Positions 1 to 10,273 of a DNA stretch of 64,000 nucleotides are shown in pieces; the stretch's first letter is position 1, and each line of letters starts with the position of its first letter. Made by a program: the position numbers and the translations under genes. Source of the DNA: Mermis nigrescens (Eukaryota; Nematoda; Enoplea; Mermithida; Mermithidae); NCBI GenBank assembly GCA_036768485.1, contig JAVLUZ010000271.1:2896309-2960308 (forward strand), given 5' to 3'. The notes under the pieces were generated by a model. It was not told where the DNA came from. It saw only the letters and a list, made by a program, of their open reading frames with translations, and searched no databases.

Positions 1-11
1 TAAAAGTAGGG
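1..11 (+). mobile_element. 3' end of a TTAA-flanked MITE cut by the window edge
   Basis: The first 11 bases match the right terminus of the 422 bp MITE at 6954-7375 and are followed by TTAA, as in that copy. The rest of the element lies outside the window. Confidence 0.5.
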
Positions 12-15
12 TTAA

Positions 16-1130
16 GTACAATTTTTTGGCTTAAGAAGCACTTTACGATTTCAGCAATAATTCATTCAAATCTGTGGATACATATGTTTAAATTGCTTTG
101 TGTTCATTGGCGTTCATATTATGTAGTTGTAATAAAATTGCACATTAGCAGAAGGTTGCTTGGGTAGCATCAGGGGCATCATCATTAGGAAAACTTATCA
201 ATATAGACAACCAGACCTTACGTTGAGAAGGCAGTTAGTGCAATAAAAATGTACAGTCAGCTTATAAGCTTTTGGCAGCTGGTAAGATCCCAATAGCAGC
301 CCCTCATTTATATGATTTGCGATTACAGATTCTTTCTTAGACAAGAACCATGTGCAGGTTAGTATGGAAGCAGCATTCAATGTCATTATTTTTGGATCAA
401 AACAATTTTAAAAATTATTATTTGCTCATTTGCATAGATTGACAGCGATGGACTAGTAAGTTTTGTGTTCAAATAGTCAAACAACTGTGACTTTGTTATT
501 GAATGCTGGCTTGTGGGCATAGGTGGGCAGCACCAAAATTCTGAGGGTGGGGAGTTATTTCGATTTCTCGGGGAGGGGGTATTTCAACTCCTGGGGGGTA
601 GGGTGCATACCCCTTAAAAACCCCACGCCTATGTGTGCTTGTGGGTCCAATCAGAGTAGTACAGTTGTCAACTCAACTGGTAGGACATTATAGATGTGCT
701 GAATTTTGTGTTGCAAACTGACAAATTACAATGTTGATTGCACGAGCATTAGAAAATATAACAATGAATGCTGTTTCCAAACTAACCTGCACATGGTTCT
801 TGTCTAACAAACAATCTGTAATCACAAACGCTATAAATACAGAGCTACCGCTGGGGTGTTACCAGCTGGCAAACTTATGAGCTTACGGTACATTTTTATT
901 GCACTAACTGCCCATTCGATGCAAAGTCTGGTTGACTATGCTGATAAGTTTTCCTAACGATGATGCCTTAAACGCTACCCAAGCAACCTTCTGGTAAAGT
1001 GCAATTTTATTACTAATCTCTCCTATATGAACACCAATGATCATAAAACAATTCAAACATAAGCATCTACAGATTTACATGAATAATTGCTGAAATCCTA
1101 TAGTGTTTTTTTAAGTCAAAATTTTAAATA
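16..1130. repeat. Large imperfect inverted repeat (fold-back)
   Basis: The left arm (about 16-395) is matched in reverse complement by the right arm (about 755-1130). Shared blocks include the CCATGTGCAGGTTAGT area of the left arm and its complement near 790, and the TTGCTTGGGTAGC block near 150 with its complement near 980. The arms are clearly diverged, so it is old. The spacer holds a small MITE (518-637). No coding capacity is visible. It could be a fold-back transposon or two opposed copies of one repeat. Confidence 0.6.
518..637 (+). mobile_element. hAT-like MITE, family M1 (short copy A)
   Basis: Begins CATAGGTGGGCAGC and ends CCCCACGCCTATGTGTG, giving short inverted ends. It is flanked by the 8 bp direct repeat CTTGTGGG (510-517 and 638-645). 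The inside is rich in G runs and is internally deleted relative to copies at 6386 and 62979. The 8 bp duplication is typical of hAT-type insertion; the transposase family is inferred from that only. Confidence 0.65.
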
Positions 1131-1239
1131 CTACCATTTGCTACATTTTTGCGACAAATTTTCAAGTTCCTTGTTTTAGCGTTGCAGGTCGCCAGCCCTT
1201 ACTCATATGCCGGGTTTGCCTTAAGACCACAGGATTATT

Positions 1240-1845
1240 TGTGACCTGCTCAGTTTTAGATAAATTTGGCGTTTCAGCTTTGTTTGGTCACTAAACAAAA
1301 AACTGGAGGTTTGCAGCAGAATGAATTCAAAACATCCATAGCCAAGCTAAGAAGGCAATGCCTGTCTGGTCCAATTTCTCTTTCAATGCAATCAATTGCA
1401 AGCGCTTTAATAATTTGAAAATATTGCAAAAACTGATAATCAAATATCAGGCTGTTTATGACCCACCAGAATTCCGATGCTTTTGCGCTGTGATGAAATA
1501 ACTGTAAAAGTAAAACTTAGCTGCAACCGCTGGAAGCCAAATTGACGTCAAACAAGCGAATAAAACAAAATGAAATAGTTTAATTACTAAACGTTTTTAC
1601 ACTGTATGCTGAATTGGAAACGACAAAATGACGCCAAAAAATGGGCAAGAAGAAAACAAAGAGCAAACAAACTCTTTTTCATTAGGCGCATCATATGAGC
1701 ATATTTTGTCATGAAATTTGAATGAGAGATTATTGTTGAATCAAGAGACCAGGTTTTGCAACAAGGTCAACTGTACAAAATAAAGCTTTTCTGTAATAGA
1801 AGGTAAATGCAGTAACCAGCATCAATTGCAACCTAATGCTGATTA
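1240..1845 (+). repeat. Dispersed repeat R1, copy 1
   Basis: The segment from TGTGACCTGCTCAG to the GCAACCTAATGCTG block is repeated in direct orientation at 10853-11475 with scattered substitutions and small indels. Neither copy has a convincing reading frame. It probably belongs to one transposon family whose ends I cannot define. Confidence 0.65.
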
Positions 1846-2599
1846 CAATCCTCCCCCTATTTCCAAGAAGCTTTGCTTATGAACTGTTCCACAAGATGCA
1901 AAGAAGCGCTAAAGTAGAAGACAGAGTGAAAAAGGTAAAAGAGTTGTTCTATTATTTTTGTGTTTTTTTGTATGAAAAGAAGTATAGAAGATTTTTTTTG
2001 AATTGTATTATTTTAGGATTCCAGAACTAATTAGCTTAGCTGGACAAAACATGCATCAAGTATAAAGGAACTGAACAATAAATCATCAGGATGATTAAGT
2101 GGAAGAAAAATAATGCACTTAATACAAAATTTGAGCTTCTAGATACCCACTCATTTTCATTCAACGAATCAAAGAATACAAAGCTCGAAATAACAAAATA
2201 TTAGTCAATAAATTTTGGTTTAACTTTTTATTACAGTTTAAAAGTTGAAAATTTAGAAAGGTATGTACAGAAAATATTTGGTCAAAAATGTTGCACTGTA
2301 GGTTTGTAATGCACTATAAGCTTTATTTAGGGCTGAAATTGTCTCTTTCCTTCAGGAATCTTCCCCCATAGGGCAAAGAACCCCCCAACCAAAGCCTGCT
2401 TTGGCTCGCTATCTGTTGATTGGAAATCTTTGAAGGCATCCTTTAATCTTTTAAATTGGCGCTTTTTATGACGGCTCTCTTACCTCTTGATTACTGAGGG
2501 GCAATTCACCCCACTTGATGTACTTTTGGATATCTGCAAGGACATTTTACGTCTGCCCATCAGCATGATGGACCCATCTCGACGTGAGAGCCAAAACAA
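1846..2599. other. AT-rich stretch without recognised feature
   Basis: Only very short frames are present. I see no repeat relationship to the rest of the window and no RNA gene. Confidence 0.5.
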
Positions 2600-2905
2600 C
2601 CACCTAATGAAGATTTCAAACATTTCTAATAAAATGTCATCCCTAAAGGACTCTTCCTAGCAATGATATGCATCTCCGATCCATTGACGTTTTGCAAGAT
2701 CAAATGGATTAGAGGAACTGAGAAGGCCAAAAAACCTGTTGAAAGCTTCCAACAAGATCTGAAATTGAGTCTCATTCAGGATTGTTCCCCAAACCAATGT
2801 TGAGTGAAGCGACACATCATAAGGAGGCCAACTGGCAGTAATAAATGGCACAACCACACCCTGACCTTCCATTTCAGCAGTAGGGTTGACTGTCTGGCTC
2901 CCTTA
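2600..2905 (-). pseudogene. Unrecognised coding fragment, distal side of the TRIM insertion
   Basis: On the minus strand 2872-2657 is an open 71-codon frame (MEGQGVVVPFITASWPPYD at its start) that stays readable past an in-frame stop toward 2600. The residue use looks protein-like (Trp, aromatic and acidic residues), but I recognise no family. It lies just beyond the TSD of the TRIM array and in the same orientation as the frames at 5090-5903, so both may be parts of one gene or transposon split by the array. Confidence 0.3.
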
Positions 2906-2909
2906 CGTC
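2906..2909. other. Left 4 bp target-site duplication CGTC
   Basis: CGTC lies directly before the TGTCA start of the first LTR; the same four bases follow the TGACA end of the fourth LTR at 5086-5089. Confidence 0.75.
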
Positions 2910-3356
2910 TGTCAGGTAAAACGTCCATACGCTACTACAGTAATCTATTGACACCTGATGCGCACGTTACAACAACACGGATTTAACGCATATATTGAAG
3001 AGACATAACATCTGAAGGGAGCCGGTCCGAGCTCAGCACGTAAAAACTGCTGAGTGAGGAGTCAGCGCTGATAAATGCTATTGGGTTCGCCCAATAGCAC
3101 CGGTTTTATATGCGTATATGCGCGTTAATTTATTTGCTGCAAGGCTTGCATAAGACAGCTCAGTCCGAGCTGGTGACTATACAACGAACACAGGTCAGCC
3201 CGTTAAGTGGGTCAAGTGTATATCAATCTAAAAGTATATAACCTATTATTATAAAAGGGCTCGACAGATGTGCAAATGACACGCGGAGTAACCTAGTATG
3301 AAAAAGTATATTATATTATTATGATTATTATATATTGACCACTACCGGGCGTGACA
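2910..3356 (+). repeat. TRIM LTR 1
   Basis: Starts TGTCAGGTAAAACG and ends GGGCGTGACA. It is shorter than the other three and is the most diverged in its second half (around 3210-3300). It holds the CTATTGGG-TTCG-CCCAATAG hairpin at 3080-3099. Confidence 0.8.
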
Positions 3357-3446
3357 TATTTGGTGACAGAAGTGGGATAGTCACATATCTTGTGGAGTCT
3401 GTAGCAGCTATTATTGACCAAGGACGATCAAAGCTAAGGAGGGAGG
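3357..3446 (+). other. TRIM internal domain 1 with PBS and PPT
   Basis: The PBS TGGTGACAGAAGTGGGAT (3361-3378) is complementary, with one mismatch, to the 3' end of animal tRNA-Leu (…CCCACTTCTGACACCA). The polypurine tract AAGGAGGGAGG (3436-3446) abuts LTR 2. No reading frame is present between them. Confidence 0.75.
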
Positions 3447-3934
3447 TGTCATGTAGAAACACCATACGCTACTACAGTAATCTATTGACATCTGATGCGC
3501 ACATTAGAACAACAGAAATACATCGCATATATTGAAGAGGCGTAAGAACTGAAGGGAACCGGTCCAACCTTAGCACGTAAAAACTGCTGAGTGAGAAGTC
3601 AGCACTGGTAAAGGCTATTGGGTTCGCCCAATAGCACCGGTTTTATTAACGTGTGTGCGCACAATAATATACACAGCTGCACAATCCGCAAGACAGCTCA
3701 GTCCGAGCTGGTGACTATAAACGAACATATGGTCAGCTCGTTAGGTGGTCCAAGTATATTGACCTGATTATTCTTGATTTAACTTGACAGACGTGCACAG
3801 AGACACGCAAGTATATTATGAACTGAGAATATTATTACGGGGCTCAACAGACGTAAATACGCGGTGTGACCCAAGTGAATGTTATAATGGATATATTACT
3901 ATGATTAATATATTAACCACTACCGGGCATGACA
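3447..3934 (+). repeat. TRIM LTR 2
   Basis: Starts TGTCATGTAGAAAC and ends GGGCATGACA. Same hairpin set as the other LTRs. It ends four bases before a variant PBS. Confidence 0.8.
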
Positions 3935-4025
3935 TATTTGGTGGCAGCGGTGGGATAGTCACGTATCTTGTGTGAGTCTGTAGCAGCTATTATTGATTGA
4001 GGACGATCAAAGCTAAGGAGGGAGG
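3935..4025 (+). other. TRIM internal domain 2 with variant PBS
   Basis: The PBS reads TGGTGGCAGCGGTGGGAT (3939-3956), differing from the tRNA-Leu-like site of domains 1 and 3 at three central positions. The polypurine tract before LTR 3 is unchanged. A different primer tRNA or simple mutation would both explain this. Confidence 0.7.
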
Positions 4026-4510
4026 TGTCAGATAAAATGACCATACGCTACTACAGTAATCTATTGACACCTGATGCGCACGTTAGAACAACACGGATTT
4101 AACGCATATATTGAAGAGACATAACATTTGAAGGGAACCGGTCCAAGCTCAGCACATAAAAACTGCTAAGTGAGGAGTCAGCGCTGATAAAGGCTATTGG
4201 GTTCGCCCAATAGCACCGGTTTTATATGCGTGTATGCGCGTTAATATACTCGCTGCAAGGCTCGCATAAGACAGCTCAGTCCGAGCTGGTGACTATAAAC
4301 AAACATATGGTCAGCCCGTTAGGTGGTCCGAGTATATTGACCTAAGGATTATTGATTGAACTCGACTGACGTGCATAAGACACGCGGAGTATATTATTAA
4401 GTGAGAATATTATTACTGGGCTCGACAGACGTAAATACGCGGAGTGACCCAAGTGAATGTAATATATTAATGATTTGATTATTATATATTGACCACTACC
4501 GGGCATGACA
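4026..4510 (+). repeat. TRIM LTR 3
   Basis: Starts TGTCAGATAAAATG and ends GGGCATGACA. Its first bases resemble LTR 1 (TGTCAG) more than LTRs 2 and 4 (TGTCATGTAG). Confidence 0.8.
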
Positions 4511-4600
4511 TATTTGGTGACAGAAGTGATATAGTCACATATCTTGTTGAGTCTGTAGCAGCTATTATTGACCAAGGACGATATAAGCTAAGGAGGGAGG
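4511..4600 (+). other. TRIM internal domain 3 with PBS and PPT
   Basis: PBS TGGTGACAGAAGTG at 4515-4528 matches domain 1. The purine tract AAGGAGGGAGG ends at 4600 directly before LTR 4. Confidence 0.75.
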
Positions 4601-5085
4601 TGTCATGTAGAAACACCATACGCTACTACAGTAATCTATTGACATCTGATGCGCACATTAGAACAACAGAAATACATTGCATATATTGAAGAGGCGTAAG
4701 AACTGAAGGGAACCGGTCTGAGCTTTGCACGTAAAAACTGCTAAGTGAGGAGTCAGCGCTGATAAAGGCTATTGGGTTCGCCCAATAGAACCGGTTTTAT
4801 ATGCGTGTATGCGCGTTAATATATTTGCTGCAAGGCTCGCATAAGACAGCTCAGTCCGAGCTGGTGACTATAAACGAACATATGGTCAGCCCGTTAGGTG
4901 GTCCGAGTATATTGACCTAAGGATTATTGATTGAACTCGACTGACGTGCATAAGACACGCGGAGTATATTATTAAGTGAGAATATTATTACTGGGCTCAA
5001 CAGACGTAAATACGCGGAGTAACCCAAGTGAATGTAATATATTAATGATTTGATTATTATATATTGACCACTACCGGGCGTGACA
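4601..5085 (+). repeat. TRIM LTR 4
   Basis: Starts TGTCATGTAGAAAC, ends GGGCGTGACA and is followed by the right CGTC duplication. It resembles LTR 2 at its start and LTR 3 in its centre, suggesting exchange between units. Confidence 0.8.
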
Positions 5086-5089
5086 CGTC
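5086..5089. other. Right 4 bp target-site duplication CGTC
   Basis: Matches 2906-2909 and closes the TRIM array. Confidence 0.75.
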
Positions 5090-5903
5090 CCAGGTATGCC
5101 AATTCCAATATTAAAATTAATCAGCTTGGAAATTTTTGTTGCCAGCTCAAGCCAGAGAATCTTCTTGTGGCCTGGTGTGTCCTTGCGTGATAGACACAAT
5201 TTTTTGATAACAGGCCAAAAGATAATGGCATAGGAAGGTAGTATTAGATAAATGGGTTTTGCATGATGCCAGTTCCTCCTTAATTTTGCGTTTTCTGATG
5301 TCAGTGCAGCATTATGTTTGGACAGTTCTTCAAAATTTTCATGAACATTTGATTGCATTGGAATCCAGCAAGGTTTGTGCTGCACTAGCATCTCAGCCTG
5401 ACTCCCTTGTTCAATGGCAAAAGTTGATGGCATGGACAAGTTCCTGTCACAAGTTTTTGCAATTTCACCCAACTGCTCAATTCCCGCTTTTAAAGAAACA
5501 ACTGACTTAGGCATTGCGTCAAACAAAAGTGATGTTGACATTTTCTTTTGAGCAACACTGGCAAACTGGCAGACATAACTGATAACATTCGCATATCTGT
5601 ATCTATCATTTTTACTTCATGCTTTGCCTTTGGCTGTGTGTTACTCACTTTGCAACACGCCACAATACTGTTTTGTATTTTATTGGAACTGCTACTTATC
5701 ACTGATATTGATAAGCCAAAAGAGTGATGTGGATCCAACCAATACAGCACACTATTAGCTTCGATCAAATATTTGCTTGACTTTGCATAATCCTTCTTGA
5801 CAAGCCCCATGGTATCCACAAACATTGGAAGACAGACATTGAAGTTGTTATAGCAATCAGATATATTATAAGTGACAGGGAAACAACCAATAAGGATGCC
5901 CAA
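5090..5903 (-). pseudogene. Unrecognised minus-strand frames, proximal side of the TRIM insertion
   Basis: Two overlapping minus-strand frames, 5903-5490 and 5541-5071, cover this stretch in different phases, as expected for one coding sequence with a frameshift. The second contains a polar helical part (around ENFEELSKHNAALTSENAKL, coiled-coil-like) followed by a hydrophobic segment (LILPSYAIIFWPVI). No domain is recognised. The second frame runs into the end of LTR 4, so the TRIM array truncates it. It may be transposon-derived or a decayed host gene. Confidence 0.3.
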
Positions 5904-6377
5904 TAAATCTGAGTTATCGCCATTTGAACTAAGTTAGTTCTTTGAACTTACAATTTTCGCCGAATCTACCTGTCCTTCACACTGTAGCTTATGAACAAAT
6001 CAGACAGACTCCCAAAGATAATCATTGGCTTATGTTCAACATCTTGGTGATGTTGCAACATTGAAAAATGGTCGATCTCCAAGGCCAGACTCAAGCTCAA
6101 GCACTAGACTTGGATTATACCTTAGCTTCTTCATTTCATCTGCAACAACTGCTGGTTGTCTTTGTGGAGTAGGCTAAAGACTATCCAAATCATCAAAATC
6201 CTCATCATCAGAACCTTCAGACATCACTGCTTAATTTTTTTGCTTTGTTTCAATGATTGGCTAAATCTTAGGCTTTTATGTTATGAGGTTCTGATGATCC
6301 TCAAATCCTTCTGCTGAGACATGAGCATGACAAAATTCTGATACAAAGATCTTTCCCATTACTCTCTCCCTGCAGTT
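5904..6377. other. No recognised feature
   Basis: Short minus-strand frames only. A GATGATGAG-type acidic stretch near 6190-6230 on the minus strand may continue the unrecognised frame above, but it is interrupted by stops. Confidence 0.4.
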
Positions 6378-6385
6378 GACTTGAC

Positions 6386-6667
6386 CATAGGTGGGCAGCA
6401 CCAAAATTCTGGCGGGGGGGGGGGGATTTAAACAATTTCTGGAGATAGTGAAAAAATTTTTAAAGATCAAAAAATGGCCTCAAAAATGGTCGTATGGCGA
6501 AAAAACACCATTTTTCGACGTTTCTCATTAAGCACTATCTAATGAGATCAAAAAATTGCTAAAAAAAGCAAAACAATTTTTTTTTCTGGGGGGTATTTTG
6601 ATTTCTGGGGAGGGGTATTTCAACTTCTGGGGGGCTGCATACCCCCAAACCCCCACGCCTATGTGTG
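6386..6667 (+). mobile_element. hAT-like MITE, family M1 (copy B)
   Basis: Ends CATAGGTGGGCAGC and CCCCACGCCTATGTGTG, with flanking 8 bp repeats GACTTGAC (6378-6385) and GTCTTGAC (6668-6675), one mismatch. The interior has the family hallmarks: a G-run after the 5' end, the block CACCATTTTTCGACGTTTCTC and several TTTCTGGGGGG runs near the 3' end. Confidence 0.7.
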
Positions 6668-6953
6668 GTCTTGACTGGTTGACTTAAATCTGTAAAATTT
6701 ATTATGAACTTCTGTTTCAATAAATTATAATTATTCTTAATATGGGTAGGCAACAACTATTGAGTTTGGAGGGTTAAGACACGCAAAATAACTTGAAAAG
6801 CTATTAATTTTTGCTGAGCATTTAAGCCTTGTGTTCCCGTGGGTTTTTTGAAGTCAAAGGTTCCCATGCTAGGACGCGGTCCTATACAGGTAAAAATATA
6901 ATTAGTCCTACACAACGTAGCAAATATCATTATCATTTTGTGCAATTTTTTAA

Positions 6954-7375
6954 CCCTCCTGTTACCAAGGGGTCACGCACCCTAGAATTACCAAGGTCTA
7001 GATCGAAAATCTAGTCATTGGGGAGATAAGAAATATGAATAAAAATACGTATTTCTGGTAGTCAAGAGCATGAGAATTTCAAAAATGTCATTAACTTTGC
7101 ACAAAACTGAAGACCAATTGAAAAAACCGTATTTGAACATTCAAAAATGTGTAAGAAATTCGATCTGTGACACGCGTAACACATGTTATAAAATCAGGGA
7201 ATCAAGCTTTTCTGATATAATATAGGTCAATACGTTCTCTTTTGCTCAATAAAACATGTGTTGCAGTAAAAAAAGAGGGTACTGAGAAGCTTGCCACATA
7301 AAAATTTATGGCCTTACAGTAAACTGCAAAAAACAGGCAACTAGATAACGATTCTAGAGCTCGGTAAAAGTAGGG
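6954..7375 (+). mobile_element. 422 bp MITE, family M2 (copy 1), TTAA flanks
   Basis: Terminal inverted repeats are CCCTCCTGTTACCA on the left and the complement of CCCTACTTTTACC on the right. TTAA lies on both sides (6950-6953, 7376-7379). The same 422 bp element is present in reverse orientation at 55704-56125. Four-base duplications of this kind occur with piggyBac, Sola and Chapaev transposases; which one moved it cannot be told from the ends alone. No coding capacity. Confidence 0.75.
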
Positions 7376-7379
7376 TTAA

Positions 7380-8117
7380 GCTCTTTCTGAATATGTTTGT
7401 TATTTTTTGCTAAAGTAAGTTTGCAAGAAGTTATAACTAAAAAACAGCTACTACACTCAAGCATAGGCATAAGGTGGATATGCATAAAATAAATACAAAT
7501 AATATGTTTCAGTAGACTAAAATATCATTTTAAGACTGTAGTAGCCGATTAAAAAGTAGAAGTACACTAATCTTGCACTAATCATTGACCAAAACTTTTT
7601 TGTAATTCAAGTTTTTATGTAATAATCGTGCAAATATGCTAATTTTTAAGGATGTATAATTTTATTTACTAGCTTGAACTTTTCAGATGATGTAACTAGG
7701 GCTGAAATGAGGCTAGACAAAGTTTTATAGTCATACAAAACCTAGAGCAAAAAAAATCACAAAGAAGTGATCGGCTTGGACACTGTCCTAGTTCACGGGA
7801 ATGTAAGGATTAAGCAGTAAACTGCAGCCAAATTGCCAAAAGTACAGAAAAAATCTAGCCCACTTTTTGCATCTGTCGCTGTGAATTCTCTGTACCCTTT
7901 GGTCAAAACACTAATAAATTTATTTTAGCTCCCTTCCCAAGTTTCCTGAGGCTGCATCCTGGGCTGTTGCTCCTCAGCTGTTCCCTGCCGCAATGGTGCA
8001 TAACTAATTCGACTGAACTGATTTGGCACCGCTCTATGAGCTTGAAACTGAGGTCCGGGAAATGAGGTACTGCTGGTTGGAACAGAGCCATAGGGTGCTG
8101 CCAGGATGGAACCTGTA
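7380..8117. other. AT-rich stretch without recognised feature
   Basis: No frame beyond about 60 codons and no clear repeat relationship within the window. Confidence 0.5.
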
Positions 8118-10273
8118 GAGGGTACCCTCAGTGATCGACCGGGTACCCGGGCCCGGACCAGGCCCGGCGGTCATAGCAGGCCCGGGCCCGGGCCCGGGCC
8201 CGGCTGAAAACCACCGGGCCTCAACCGGGCCTCAAATAATTATCGTTAATATTTAACACGTTTACTATTTCAGCTGTTGTCCGTATTTCTTATGAATTTG
8301 CTAGCCTGTGATTCTATTCAAATCCATTAGCCTTACTCCTGCCCACCTGCTCATTATCATATACTTGTCAACTTCATAAGTGCATTCATCTTCTATACAA
8401 CGCTTCAATCAGAGGCGTAGCCAGGATTTTGGTTTAGGGGCACACAAAAATTTTTTTAAAGACTAAATTTGCATTGAATGTTAGTAACGTTATGTACCTA
8501 TAATAAAACTGAGTTTTTCGACCTTTATTAGTGTAGCCTAGCTAATTTATGCTGACAATCAGAAATACAAAAATGTTAATCAGCGCGAAACGCCGGAAAT
8601 TTTTGAAATTTATACTCTTTTCATGTAGAATTTACGGTCTTTTAATTGACAAACAGTTCGGAAATCATAAGAGGCGCAAAGCTCCAAGAAATTCAGTAAT
8701 CTTTCACTGTCCTTAACATTTTGTAGCCTGTGAATACTAATATTCTGTGATATGTTGCCTGATTTAGGCTATTAATCGCAATGCTGAAGCTTTACAAATA
8801 GAAAGAACAATAAGTAGCAGCGCCATGCGCCGGAAAATTTTGACGTTTTAGCTCTTTAAACACATTTTATACCGCTTAAATCATACAGAACAGACAAATT
8901 AATTTCGGCGAACCCTTTTGCCTTTTTGTCCTCCCAAAAATCTCGCTGCACATGTACAACGAGATTTTATGGCGGGCGGGGGCTGCGGTGGCGCGCTCAA
9001 TCGCCTACTAGAAAATTTTGTAAAAAAACACTTGACTGTTAAATACTATCGCTAAAATTTTAGCAAAATCGGCCAAATCTCGGTTCTAAATTAAGCCCAA
9101 AACACTCAAGATTGATGAAGTCCTACATTGTACAAGATTTCTGAGCTGAAATGCGCTTTCCGACCTCTGCTAAGTATAAAGCGCAGCAAAGGGTGCTGCC
9201 AATAAGATATAAAAAAAGATGTATCAATGACAATTTTGTTCTCATCGTTTTCAGGTCCATTTGTAGCCTTCTTATTAAAAATTCAGAAAACAGAAAATGC
9301 GCAAATATATAAGAAAATTTGGCCATTTCTTTCATTTAAAATAGGATTATGTGTCCTGTCCTAGTAAAGAAAGACAAACAAAGCAAAGAATAGACAAACT
9401 GGTACACAATAATTTTCGCACATTTACTGTTATGCTCAACAAGCATGCGCAGTTTCATTCAACGAACAAATAGAGCAATAAATCACTAAAGTGATGTGAA
9501 TTGATCGATTATTTTAGCTAATTTAAGCTTTTGAACTCATTGGATCTATATAAAAATAAATATAATAGAGACTCGGCGCGAAACGCCGGAAAATTTTTGA
9601 CGTTTTTGCCTTTTTGAACTCAATTTTCTGGGCACAATTATGACACTCGAAAAACCAACAAAATTTCCGAAAAATTTCGGGAGGAGGCATATGCCCCCTG
9701 TGCCCCCATGGCTACGCCTATTGCTTCAATACGTGTCCTATCCTATACACTACACAATTTCAATTGACGTCAATGTACGCTATAGTTTGAGTTCTAAAAT
9801 CCAAACAGCATATCTCCTATCTGACCATATCATAGTCGCTGTTATGTCTGAATGCATAAATTTAATGCTCAATTTCCTTTAAATATCTACATGAAACCTT
9901 GTGCTTTTTCAAACCGTGTTTAGTTGCACGTGCATTTTAATAATGGGATTGCGCGCTATTGTATTAAAAACTTTGTTCTTGCCTGAATAATGCTACTAAA
10001 ATCCTTGCTAACTACTTAATTTATTTTTAGAAAGATTGAATAATTAACAGAGCTTAGAATTCAAAAATCTTCTTGATACAACAGTAAGCCTTGCGTTTGA
10101 CAATTAACAAATGTAAAATCGGTCTAAATATGCATCTTATGCATAACATTATATTGGAAGCAAGGCATATTGTTAGTATATAAGCCCGGGCCCGGGCCCG
10201 GTACCAAGCCCGGCAGCAAAGCCCGGGCCCGGGCCCGGTTTTTTTTGAGCCCGGTCGATCACTGGGTACCCTG
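8118..10273. mobile_element. Inverted-repeat element with CCCGGG iterations (outer)
   Basis: The left end GAGGGTACCCTCAGTGATCG and the right end (complement CAGGGTACCCAGTGATCG) form imperfect TIRs. Just inside each TIR is an array of (CCCGGG)-type iterations, at 8148-8205 and 10183-10240. CAGGG ends are common in hAT elements, but I find no 8 bp duplication (AACCTGTA left, TATATGCC right). The element is interrupted by a second transposon at 8410-9722, leaving roughly 0.84 kb of its own sequence. Confidence 0.6.
8410..9722. mobile_element. hAT-like nonautonomous element nested in 8118-10273
   Basis: Termini are CAGAGGCGTAGCCA and the complement AATAGGCGTAGCCA. The 8 bp duplication GCTTCAAT is perfect (8402-8409 and 9723-9730). 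The 1313 bp interior has no transposase; it holds several AT-rich subrepeats each carrying a GCGCGAAACGCCGG-like palindrome (near 8583, 8820 and 9576). Insertion after the outer element follows from the nesting. Confidence 0.8.

Larger units (their letters stand above)
2910..5085 (+). mobile_element. Tandem TRIM array: LTR-int-LTR-int-LTR-int-LTR
   Basis: Four LTRs (447, 488, 485 and 485 bp) alternate with three internal domains of 90, 91 and 90 bp. Each LTR starts TGTCA and ends TGACA. Each internal domain begins with a primer-binding site right after the LTR and ends with the purine tract AAGGAGGGAGG right before the next LTR. There is no room for gag or pol, which defines a terminal-repeat retrotransposon in miniature. 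A single 4 bp duplication CGTC flanks the entire array, so it was either inserted as one unit or grew by recombination between LTRs after one insertion. The 4 bp TSD, TGTCA/TGACA ends and tRNA-Leu-like primer site suggest mobilisation by a Ty3/gypsy-type partner (inference). Confidence 0.85.

Noticed and set aside
3070..3110. tRNA B box in GGGTTCGCCC of the TRIM LTR
   Set aside because: The TTCG is a four-base loop inside a perfect stem and there is no A box or T-loop of seven bases.
2910..5085. Hammerhead-ribozyme retrozyme in the TRIM LTRs
   Set aside because: CTGAT occurs (CTGATGCGC, CTGATAA), but the required CTGATGA core with a following stem and GAAA could not be placed on either strand.
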